A stretch of DNA of 5,854 bases from positions 1 to 5,854 of the forward strand of contig WXFH01000066.1 of the NCBI GenBank assembly GCA_009881125.1, in the 5' to 3' direction. A program made the position numbers and the translations under genes. Shown here piece by piece: positions 1 to 5,807 of this stretch. A model generated the notes under the pieces. That model did no database searches. It was given only the letters and a program-made list of their open reading frames with translations, and was not told the DNA's origin. Source of the DNA: Acidaminobacter sp. GTDB lineage: Bacteria > Bacillota_A > Clostridia > Peptostreptococcales > Acidaminobacteraceae. Every line of letters starts with the position of its first letter. Positions within the stretch are counted from its first letter, which is position 1.

Positions 1-10
1 CCACAACGAC

Positions 11-39
11 AAAAAACCCACCGCCTCCGGCAGTGGGTT
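11..39 (-). terminator. Rho-independent terminator of the regulator/kinase transcript
   Basis: Read on the minus strand, an 11-bp stem (AACCCACTGCC pairing with GGCGGTGGGTT, one T-G wobble) closes a GGA loop and runs directly into a run of T. It starts 6 bases after the response regulator stop codon. Strong stem, short loop and T-tract together make this a textbook intrinsic terminator marking the end of the operon. Confidence 0.93.
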
Positions 40-45
40 CCCATT

Positions 46-825
46 TTACTTTCCTTCTTCCATATATCGGTCCATAACCCTCTCAAACCCCGGCAATCTC
101 TCAAACCTATGTACCGGCCGCCCAATAGCGCCATAGATGACATTCATTTTGACCGCTTTGACCTCCGTCATAAATTCCAGATATTTTCTCACAGAAACCC
201 GTGTTATGCCGATGGTTTTTGCTATCTCATCCGCGCTGAAATCCTTCTGAGGAAATGTCGCGACCACCTCGATGATTCTCTTAAGCGTCGTCCGATCCAG
301 CCCTTTCGGAAGACCAGCCATTTCGGATACGCCGAAATTTTTTTCGCTTAACAGCTGATCAAGCTCCGACTGACTGACACTATTCTTTTGTCGGAACATC
401 AGCAATTTTTCTTTATAACCGAGCAGCGCCTTTTTTAGCCTTTCAAATTCGAAAGGTTTGATCAGATAGTCCACAGCCCCAAGTCTTAAGGCTTCCCTGA
501 TTGATTTCGTATCACTGGCTGCGGTGACCAGGATCACATCCGCACCGAGCCCTTGTGATCTGATCTCAGACAGAAGCTCAAGCCCCTGCATTCCGGGCAT
601 ATAAATGTCAAGCAAAACCAAATCGACCACCTGGGGCTCCACCTGGGTCTGACCCCGTGTGTCAGGCTGTGAGTTCTCCCCCCGGGTCTGACCCCGCATG
701 ATCTCCAGCGCCTCCTGTCCTGACCGGACGCTGCCGATGACGGTGAATCCATCCACACTGCCAACGTAGGCTCGGTTGAGCTCAGCGACCATCGGATCAT
801 CTTCGACCAGCAGCACTCTAATCAT
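46..825 (-). CDS. Response regulator, CitB/DcuR/MalR family, with repeat-derived insertion in the receiver domain
   Basis: A 259-residue cytoplasmic transcription factor, the partner of the kinase encoded just upstream. The N-terminal receiver has the acidic pair D9-D10 in VLLVEDD, phosphoacceptor D73 in LLDIYMPG, T101 in ILVTAASD and K123 in LIKPF. A linker (about 135-180) leads to a C-terminal helix-turn-helix around 194-222 (FSADEIAKTIGITRVSVRKY), as in the DcuR/CitB/MalR group. In that family the phosphoacceptor usually lies near residue 54-56. Here it is displaced by about 18-19 residues, because residues 44-66, between helix 2 and strand 3, contain two in-frame copies of a genomic repeat (each giving RGQT). 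The gene overlaps the kinase stop by 8 bp, and GGAGGTGA lies 6 bases before the ATG, so the two are probably translationally coupled. By family, it should activate transport and catabolism genes for a C4-dicarboxylate or citrate. Malate is inferred from the neighbours. Confidence 0.95.
   Translation of the reverse strand: MIRVLLVEDDPMVAELNRAYVGSVDGFTVIGSVRSGQEALEIMRGQTRGENSQPDTRGQTQVEPQVVDLVLLDIYMPGMQGLELLSEIRSQGLGADVILVTAASDTKSIREALRLGAVDYLIKPFEFERLKKALLGYKEKLLMFRQKNSVSQSELDQLLSEKNFGVSEMAGLPKGLDRTTLKRIIEVVATFPQKDFSADEIAKTIGITRVSVRKYLEFMTEVKAVKMNVIYGAIGRPVHRFERLPGFERVMDRYMEEGK
645..696 (-). repeat. Two GGGGTCAGACC repeat copies inside the response regulator gene
   Basis: Copies at 645-657 and 684-696 read CGGGGTCAGACCC on the minus strand, 39 bp apart (13 codons), so both are in the same reading frame and each encodes Arg-Gly-Gln-Thr. 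The same core occurs in the three intergenic arrays of this window. The 39-bp spacing equals that of the copies at 5545 and 5584. The second copy also shares a 16-bp stretch (CATGCGGGGTCAGACC) with the copies at 2552-2606. The intervening sequence, rich in Gly, Pro, Gln, Asn and Asp, does not look like receiver domain. Confidence 0.9.
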
Positions 826-2467
826 GACGCTTCACCTCCATATCTACCGGAATCTTAACCGTAATTTTTGCCCCACCTATGTCCGCGCGCCCAATATCCA
901 GGGTACCGCCATACTTTTCGAGGATGCGGGCGATCAGATGCATTCCAAGTCCCCTTTGCTCCCCACGCGTTGAATACCCCTTCTCTAAAATCAGTTCCCG
1001 CAAGGCATCATCTATGCCTTCCCCCGAGTCGCAAATAACCATAGACAAAACATCTGCCTCAACCGCCATGTGAACCGTTATCTTCTTCTCGTATATCTGC
1101 GCCACTGCACTCACTGTCCCTGCTGAACCTGTCGCCCCCACCGCATCCATAGCGTTCTCAATCAGATTCCCCAGAATGGTCGATATGTCGCTCTCAGAAA
1201 CCACATTTCCAATCTCCGGCACATAAGTATCCTCGGAAAGCACAAAGACGATCCCCTTCTCCCTGGCACTGCTGAGCTTCGCCATCACAAACCCGGCAAG
1301 TACCGGATCCTTAATGCGGCTCATGACATAGCCAACTTCATCCTGCACCTGCAGGCTCACCTCTTTGATGTAATCCGAAACGCGTTCGTACTTCCCCATA
1401 TGAATCAGCCCCAAAATCACATGCAGCCGGTTCATAAACTCGTGAGTCTGAGATCTCAGCGCATCCGCATAAATCTTGACACCGGTCAACTGCTCCGCAA
1501 GCCGGGTCACCTCAGATTTATCCCTAAAAGTGGCCACGGCGCCCACAATTTCGCCCTTGACTGTGACCGGCAGCCGATTGGTGAGAATTCTAACCCCATG
1601 CAGCTCCTGCTCCTGGTCATACTCCGGCAGTCCCGTCTCAATGACATAATGCAGATTTGTATTGGGCACGACCTCCTCCACATTCTTGCCAATCACCGCG
1701 TCCGTAATCCCCGCGACCGCGAAGAGCCGCGCCGCCTCCTGATTAACCACCGTAATGCGCATCTCCTTGTCCACGCCCAGGATCCCTTCCCGCACCGACT
1801 GAACCAGCGCGTTCTTCTCTTCAAAGAGCCTCGCAATTTCCTCCGGTTCGAGGCCAAACAGAATTTTCCTGATTCGCCCTGCCAGCAAAAAAGCCCCTGG
1901 TATGCCGATGGTGAACCCAGCCAGCACCCCAATCAACACCATCAACCGGGTGGCATTCAAATTGTGCTCAATAATATTCATTAGTATGCCAACGGAGATG
2001 GCGCCGATCTGACGGCCATCAGCATCAAAAACCGGAGTAAAATACCGCATGGACTTTCCCAGCGTCCCCTCAGCAACGGACGAAAACTCCTTTCCGCTGT
2101 AAACCGGCGTATCATCCCCGCCCACAAAGCGCTGGCCGATCATTTCAGGATTGGGGTGCGTATACCTGATGCCATTCATGTCGACGACTACTATAAACTC
2201 AACGCCGCTGACCTTGCGAATCGTTTCGGCAAACTGTTGAACGTCGGTCTGCAGTCGCCTTCCGCTGAGGGCATCCTTCACAATTATGGATTCCGACATG
2301 AAATGCGACACATCTTTGGCTTTTCCTTCAAAATATTCCTGGGTCATTCTGACGACGCGCTGACTCACCAGCCAGTTGGTAACGGCCAGTGAAATCGCCA
2401 GCACCAGGCAAACCAGCAGGATAATAAACGTCCCAAGTCGAAGCGGTCTTTTTTTAAAGCTGATCAT
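818..2467 (-). CDS. Sensor histidine kinase, DcuS/CitA/MalK family
   Basis: A 549-residue membrane sensor for an extracellular di- or tricarboxylate. Order of parts: TM1 (about 12-34), an extracytoplasmic PAS/Cache-type sensor (about 35-172), TM2 (about 174-196), a cytoplasmic PAS domain (about 213-315), and a Spo0B-like dimerisation region with phospho-accepting H342 in RSQTHEFMNRLHV. The ATPase domain has N434/N438 in GNLIENAMDAV, DSGEGI at 480-485 and RGLGMHL at 505-511. R101 and H104 in RYTHP and R141/F143 in MRYFTP align with residues that bind C4-dicarboxylate in E. coli DcuS (R107, H110, R147, F149). The start at 2467 is chosen because GAGGG lies 7 bases upstream and an extended -10 box lies at 2505-2513. 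The open frame continues to an ATG at 2557, but that extension runs through the promoter, a hairpin and a repeat copy. An alternative ATG at 2485 is weaker. Confidence 0.94.
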   Translation of the reverse strand: MISFKKRPLRLGTFIILLVCLVLAISLAVTNWLVSQRVVRMTQEYFEGKAKDVSHFMSESIIVKDALSGRRLQTDVQQFAETIRKVSGVEFIVVVDMNGIRYTHPNPEMIGQRFVGGDDTPVYSGKEFSSVAEGTLGKSMRYFTPVFDADGRQIGAISVGILMNIIEHNLNATRLMVLIGVLAGFTIGIPGAFLLAGRIRKILFGLEPEEIARLFEEKNALVQSVREGILGVDKEMRITVVNQEAARLFAVAGITDAVIGKNVEEVVPNTNLHYVIETGLPEYDQEQELHGVRILTNRLPVTVKGEIVGAVATFRDKSEVTRLAEQLTGVKIYADALRSQTHEFMNRLHVILGLIHMGKYERVSDYIKEVSLQVQDEVGYVMSRIKDPVLAGFVMAKLSSAREKGIVFVLSEDTYVPEIGNVVSESDISTILGNLIENAMDAVGATGSAGTVSAVAQIYEKKITVHMAVEADVLSMVICDSGEGIDDALRELILEKGYSTRGEQRGLGMHLIARILEKYGGTLDIGRADIGGAKITVKIPVDMEVKRHD

Positions 2468-2504
2468 GGACACACCCTCATTCATGAACCTTTTCTTTAC
2501 TCTC

Positions 2505-2513
2505 ATTATAACA
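2505..2513 (-). promoter_or_regulatory. Extended -10 promoter for the kinase-regulator pair
   Basis: The minus strand reads TGTTATAAT, a consensus -10 hexamer with the TGn extension. No good -35 hexamer sits 16-18 bp upstream, which is tolerated by extended -10 promoters. Transcription would begin near 2497, leaving a leader of about 30 bases before the kinase ATG at 2467. The promoter lies directly downstream of a perfect hairpin, suggesting the regulatory pair is transcribed separately from the transporter. Confidence 0.6.
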
Positions 2514-2514
2514 G

Positions 2515-2541
2515 AAACGGCGCCAAATCTTGGCGCCGTTT
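2515..2541 (-). terminator. Perfect 12-bp hairpin between transporter and kinase (terminator or operator)
   Basis: AAACGGCGCCAA and its exact reverse complement are separated by three bases. On the minus strand the stem ends in TTTCTGTTA, a weak U-tract; on the plus strand it ends in TTTTG. It could terminate the transporter transcript. It also covers the position where the -35 element of the kinase promoter would lie, so a protein-binding operator is an equally good reading. Confidence 0.55.
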
Positions 2542-2550
2542 TGCATTTGA

Positions 2551-2606
2551 GTGACATGCGGGGTCAGACCTACACGGTATATTTGTGACATGCGGGGTCA
2601 GACCTA
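2551..2606 (+). repeat. Two direct copies of the GGGGTCAGACC repeat
   Basis: Two identical 22-bp copies begin at 2551 and 2585, 34 bp apart. Each contains TGACATGCGGGGTCAGACCT. They lie between the transporter stop and the kinase promoter, with the G-rich strand on plus, opposite to the copies in the regulator gene. The minus-strand ATG at 2557 that would lengthen the kinase lies inside the first copy. Confidence 0.9.
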
Positions 2607-2645
2607 GGGGAGCAAAAGTCAATTTCCACAGATCCCCATGTTCAT

Positions 2646-3959
2646 TTATGAAAATAACTTAAGCAGTGTTGAGGCAAGAATCAGGATGAAAGCGCCACCT
2701 ATTCTCGATGAAATCTGGCTGAACGGCATGAGCTCCATTCGCTTTGATGCAGAAAGTACAGCAACGTCTCCCGTTCCTCCCATATTAGCCATACATAGAC
2801 CTGCAGTAATTGAAGATTCTATCGGATAGAAACCAACCAACCTGCCCACCAAACCTGACCCAACTGCAGCGCCAACCACCGTTACGCCAACCAGCAGCAA
2901 ATATTGAGGCGTCAGAGCCAACAACACTTCGCTCAGATTTGTATATGCAACACCTATGCCTATGAGCAGCACGGTTGTCATCGAAGTCATAACGAAGCCA
3001 AACCATTGAAAAGCGCCTTCTTCAAACTTTTCAGGAATTATGCCGATGGCTTTAACCGCCGCAACCGAGATGATCATCCATGCGTAGGAATGGATCTGTG
3101 GGAAAAGTTTGCCTAAAATACTTCCCAATACATAAAATCCGAGGGACATCAACAGACCAGAACCCATAATTTTGTAGTCCACCGGAGAACGTTTTTCTTC
3201 TTGAAACGTCTCCTGCTCTTTTACCACCATCAATTTTTCATTGCCGGTCAGCGATGGTTTCATTTTGCCCAACTTATCCAAAAGGCCTGCAATCACGATG
3301 GAGAGCGCATTTCCCAGTGCAACCGCAGGAATCATGATCGACAGCATCTCAGCAGGATCCTTAGCCAGCTGCGCACCGAAAATTTTCGCCAGCGGCACCG
3401 CACCGGCCCCCATGCCGCCGCCCATGATCGGCACGCCAATATAAAGAATCGCTTCTTTAAAACCGTAGCCGATGAGCGCGCCAACCAACCCTACGCCAAC
3501 GAAGGACACTACGACGCCACCGATAATTGCAGGAAGGTATCTGGCAGCCGCTCGGATCAGAAGTTTCCGGTTCATCCCCAAAATACTGCCAGTAATGAGA
3601 GCGGCTATGTAGAAGTTGAGGAACTCAAAATCGACCATGAAACTCTTTATGAGTGCAGTTTGGTCTTCAGTAAAGAGGCCAAACATGACCATGGCTGCTG
3701 ACCCAAAGATGATGACGATAGGGCCACCACCTAGATAATCCTTTACAATTGGAAGACGGATCCCAATTTCATTGAGAATCGCGCCAACCACCAACATGAG
3801 AGCAAACGCGCCGACCATGCCGCCCGGGAGTGCGCCAATCCTGCCGGCAACGAGCACAACCGCAGCAATGACAGCAAATACCGGCAACGAGAGACCGTTA
3901 ATCAGGTAACTTGATTTAGATATAGTTTGGAGACGATCCTCACGAACTGCACTTTCCAT
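2646..3959 (-). CDS. 2-hydroxycarboxylate:cation symporter (CitS/MaeN/CimH family), probably malate uptake
   Basis: A 437-residue polytopic membrane protein, normal length for the 2HCT family, which takes up malate and/or citrate with Na+ or H+ or exchanges it for a product. Family marks: hydrophobic segments from residue 21 to the C-terminus, the first reentrant-loop motif MGGGMGAGAVPL at 179-190, the second motif MGGTGDVAVLSAS at 393-405, and SSRIGG at 417-422. R419 corresponds to the arginine that contacts the substrate carboxylate in Klebsiella CitS. A charged cytoplasmic loop lies around 229-262. GGGAGGT sits 6 bases before the ATG. The gene lies between malic enzyme and a C4-dicarboxylate-type two-component system, with no citrate lyase nearby, which favours malate; citrate cannot be excluded from sequence. 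No promoter of its own was recognised, so it is probably co-transcribed with malic enzyme through the repeat array. Confidence 0.95.
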   Translation of the reverse strand: MESAVREDRLQTISKSSYLINGLSLPVFAVIAAVVLVAGRIGALPGGMVGAFALMLVVGAILNEIGIRLPIVKDYLGGGPIVIIFGSAAMVMFGLFTEDQTALIKSFMVDFEFLNFYIAALITGSILGMNRKLLIRAAARYLPAIIGGVVVSFVGVGLVGALIGYGFKEAILYIGVPIMGGGMGAGAVPLAKIFGAQLAKDPAEMLSIMIPAVALGNALSIVIAGLLDKLGKMKPSLTGNEKLMVVKEQETFQEEKRSPVDYKIMGSGLLMSLGFYVLGSILGKLFPQIHSYAWMIISVAAVKAIGIIPEKFEEGAFQWFGFVMTSMTTVLLIGIGVAYTNLSEVLLALTPQYLLLVGVTVVGAAVGSGLVGRLVGFYPIESSITAGLCMANMGGTGDVAVLSASKRMELMPFSQISSRIGGAFILILASTLLKLFS

Positions 3960-4020
3960 TTTTTACCTCCCATGCTATGTGTTCCAGTGAGCGATGTGGC
4001 TGCGGGTCTGAGGCTAAGGC

Positions 4021-4124
4021 CTATTGACCCCATCTGTTTGAAGTTGTGGGTCCGACCCCGTCTGTTGACGTTGTGGGTCTGACCCCGTCTGTTGACGTTG
4101 TAGGTCTGACCCCGTCTGTTGACC
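4021..4124 (-). repeat. 27-bp tandem array built on the GGGGTCAGACC repeat
   Basis: The period is exactly 27 bp: the 13-bp core (GGGTCTGACCCCG as read on plus) begins at 4048, 4075 and 4102, separated by the 14-bp linker TCTGTTGACGTTGT. A degenerate unit precedes it at 4021-4047, and a partial linker ends the array at 4124. A further decayed core (GGGTCTGAGG) is seen at 4004. The copy at 4048 has one change (TCCGACC). The array fills most of the 172-bp gap between malic enzyme and transporter and starts 7 bp after the malic enzyme stop codon. It is read in the same orientation as the copies inside the response regulator gene. Confidence 0.92.
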
Positions 4125-4131
4125 CGGGTTG

Positions 4132-5304
4132 TTATATCCGAGCTATTTTAGACTGAATTGCAGCTTCAGCAACCGCTTTGGCGACGTGTTGACCAACTCT
4201 CGGATCAAAAGCATCAGGTATAACATAAGTTTCTTTCAGCTCATTAGCTGTAACAATGTCTGCTATGGCATAGACTGCAGCTACCTTCATTGCCTCGTTT
4301 ATATCAGACGCTCTGACATCCAGCGCACCTCTGAAAATTCCCGGAAAAGCCAATACATTGTTAATTTGGTTGGGAAAATCACTTCGTCCAGTGCCGATGA
4401 TTCTTGCCCCTGCATTTTTAGCAAGGTCTGGCATTATTTCAGGAACCGGATTGGCCATTGCAAAAACAATTGAATCCTTCGACATTGAAGCAACCATTTC
4501 TTCTGTGACAACATTTGCGGCAGAAACACCGATAAATACATCTGCTTCTTTCATAGCGTCTGGAAGTTTTCCGGAAATCAGCTTAGGGTTAGTCATTTCT
4601 GCGAGCTCTGCTTTTGAAGTATTGCTGTAAGTGTCCGTGCGAACCAGGATGCCTTCACGGTCACAGGCCAAGATGTTGCTGATGCCGAGGTTCAGAAGCA
4701 TTTGCACAATAGAGGTACCTGCTGCACCGGCGCCATTGACCACCACTTTGATTTGATCCGGGTGTTTATCAACGATTTTCAAAGCGTTGATAAGAGCTGC
4801 GCAGACGACGACAGCGGTACCATGCTGATCATCGTGAAACACTGGAATATCAAGATCCTTCTTCAATCTTCTTTCAATTTCAAAACACCTGGGAGCTGAG
4901 ATATCTTCCAGATTGATGCCGCCAAATCCCGGGGCGATCATTTTGACAACCTGAACTATAGTGTCCGTATCAGTTGAATCCACACAGATCGGGAAAGCGT
5001 CGACGTTAGCGAACGCTTTGAATAAAACAGCTTTTCCTTCCATGACAGGTAGAGCGGCTTTGGGTCCAATATCACCAAGTCCCAGCACTGCCGTACCATC
5101 TGTAATGACGGCAACAAGATTTCCCTTTGCAGTATACTTATAAACATCCATCGGTTCAGCGTGGATTTTTTTGCATGGTTCAGCCACACCTGGTGTGTAT
5201 GCAAGGCTCAAGTCATCCCTTGTGCTAACGGACACCTTTGACTTGATTTCAAGTTTCCCAACATAATCTTCGTGTAATTTCAGACTAGAAGCTGCGTAAT
5301 CCAA
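4132..5304 (-). CDS. Malic enzyme, short bacterial type (malate to pyruvate + CO2)
   Basis: A cytoplasmic enzyme that oxidatively decarboxylates L-malate to pyruvate. It has 390 residues from the TTG chosen here, or 393 from the ATG at 5313, matching the roughly 390-residue bacterial form without a phosphotransacetylase domain. Numbered from that ATG: catalytic Y39 in LAYTPGVAEPC, catalytic K94 in MEGKAVLFK, metal ligands E136-D137 in NLEDI and D162 in FHDDQHGTA, and a dinucleotide-binding GAGAAG at 194-199. D218 follows the second strand of the Rossmann fold, which hints at NAD rather than NADP. The conserved FPNQINNVLAFPGIFRGALD spans 313-332. GGAGG directly abuts the ATG at 5313 but lies 9 bases before a TTG at 5304, so TTG is preferred. 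An open frame runs up to 5460, but that part crosses AT-rich operator-like DNA and has no family similarity. First gene of the cluster, supplied with substrate by the transporter that follows. Confidence 0.95.
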   Translation of the reverse strand: MDYAASSLKLHEDYVGKLEIKSKVSVSTRDDLSLAYTPGVAEPCKKIHAEPMDVYKYTAKGNLVAVITDGTAVLGLGDIGPKAALPVMEGKAVLFKAFANVDAFPICVDSTDTDTIVQVVKMIAPGFGGINLEDISAPRCFEIERRLKKDLDIPVFHDDQHGTAVVVCAALINALKIVDKHPDQIKVVVNGAGAAGTSIVQMLLNLGISNILACDREGILVRTDTYSNTSKAELAEMTNPKLISGKLPDAMKEADVFIGVSAANVVTEEMVASMSKDSIVFAMANPVPEIMPDLAKNAGARIIGTGRSDFPNQINNVLAFPGIFRGALDVRASDINEAMKVAAVYAIADIVTANELKETYVIPDAFDPRVGQHVAKAVAEAAIQSKIARI

Positions 5305-5313
5305 ATTTGACAT

Positions 5314-5321
5314 CCTCCTTT
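5314..5321 (-). promoter_or_regulatory. Ribosome binding site deciding the malic enzyme start
   Basis: The minus strand reads AAAGGAGG immediately followed by ATG (5313). Zero spacing is too short for ordinary initiation. The in-frame TTG three codons on, at 5304, is 9 bases from GGAGG and fits well, giving a protein beginning (M)DYAASSLKLHED. Confidence 0.6.
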
Positions 5322-5389
5322 GATAATGTGAGTTGAAACTTGCATGACATTTTGGTGAATTTAGTGATTGATCTTGTAAAGTTCGTATG

Positions 5390-5440
5390 TAATGAGTTCG
5401 AATAAGTTTGAATGAATTCAATTGGTTACGAATGAATTCA
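5390..5440 (-). promoter_or_regulatory. Three 11-bp direct repeats at 20-bp spacing: candidate response-regulator operator
   Basis: On the minus strand TGAATTCATTC occurs at 5430-5440 and 5410-5420, and a variant, CGAACTCATTA, at 5390-5400. The period is exactly 20 bp, about two helical turns, so all boxes face one side of the DNA. The array ends about 85 bp before the malic enzyme start. CitB/DcuR/MalR regulators act on A+T-rich sites upstream of transport and catabolic genes, so this is the best candidate target here. No convincing -35/-10 pair was found beside it, as might be expected for an activator-dependent promoter. Confidence 0.5.
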
Positions 5441-5544
5441 TTAAAGACATCATGCAACAAATTACAGAATTATTAAATAATACGGAAGTTTAGAAATCTT
5501 TTAGTAAGTTTTGAAAATGGGTTGGGCGTGTTGTGTGGACAGAT

Positions 5545-5636
5545 GGGGTCAGACCCGCGAGGTGGATGGTGTGGTAAACATACGGGGTCAGACCCGCGTG
5601 GGGTTCTGGGATGCAACAGGCGGGGTCAGACCCGCG
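5545..5636 (+). repeat. Three-copy array of GGGGTCAGACCCGCG
   Basis: Identical 15-bp copies lie at 5545-5559, 5584-5598 and 5622-5636, spaced 39 and 38 bp. The spacers differ in sequence and are G-rich. The core is the perfect palindrome GGGTC-A-GACCC. The array lies between the malic enzyme upstream region and the group II intron. Short open frames across it, giving repeated GQTR or GSDPR, are by-products of the repeat and not genes. Confidence 0.92.
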
Positions 5637-5685
5637 AAGTTACTCTCATTATCCATTCAACAATTCAGTCTCTTCCGCCAACTTC

Positions 5686-5716
5686 AAAAATGAGCTGTTG
5701 CCCCCGGCAGCAGCTC
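5686..5716 (-). terminator. Hairpin next to the intron 3' exon, possible terminator
   Basis: The minus strand forms GAGCTGCTGCC/GGCAACAGCTC around a GGG loop (11 pairs with one C-A mismatch) followed by ATTTTTG. The plus-strand version has a G-T wobble instead of the mismatch but no T-tract. It could end transcripts entering from the intron side. It starts 14 bases beyond the intron boundary. The tail is short, so confidence is modest. Confidence 0.4.
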
Positions 5717-5729
5717 CATTCCTTTACTA

Positions 5730-5807
5730 ATCGAGTAGGAGGCTACCCATTAGTTGAGTAGCCGTCCTCTCACACCACCGTACGTACCGTTCGGTATACG
5801 GCGGTTC
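5730..5807 (-). ncRNA. Group IIC intron domains V and VI
   Basis: Domain V (about 5807-5773): ACCGCCGTA pairs with TACGGTGGT. The catalytic triad is C5803-G5802-C5801, with the usual G-U wobble at G5802-U5777. A two-base bulge (C5784-G5783) follows, then TACC/GGTA capped by GAAC. The CGC triad, rather than AGC, is that of the Oceanobacillus iheyensis group IIC ribozyme. Domain VI (about 5771-5730): GAG-AGG pairs with CCT-CTC leaving A5736 bulged as branch point, 7 bases from the 3' end. The upper stem GGCTACTC/GGGTAGCC has loop AACTAAT. Confidence 0.85.

Noticed and set aside
1400..1984. A 194-codon plus-strand open frame
   Set aside because: It lies entirely antisense to the kinase, whose domains are intact. 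Its composition (Asn, His, Gln, Pro, Arg rich) is that of a shadow frame.
2468..2557. A 30-residue N-terminal extension of the kinase from the ATG at 2557
   Set aside because: It would place the promoter, a perfect hairpin and part of a repeat copy inside the gene. The ATG at 2467 has a good ribosome binding site and leads directly into the first membrane segment.
3201..3701. A 166-codon plus-strand open frame
   Set aside because: It is antisense to the transporter and has no recognisable domain or ribosome binding site. The transporter frame explains this DNA fully.
5314..5460. A 49-residue N-terminal extension of malic enzyme from the ATG at 5460
   Set aside because: The extension crosses the phased boxes and AT-rich leader, lacks malic enzyme similarity, and ignores the strong GGAGG at 5314.
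5545..5636. CRISPR-like pattern of short repeats with unequal spacers
   Set aside because: The repeat is only 15 bp with 23-24-bp spacers and three copies. The same core occurs elsewhere with other spacings and inside a gene, and no cas genes are seen.
5511..5761. Plus-strand open frames of 60 and 79 codons across the repeat array
   Set aside because: Their composition is dictated by the repeat (GQTR or GSDPR runs). They have no convincing ribosome binding site and one runs into the group II intron.
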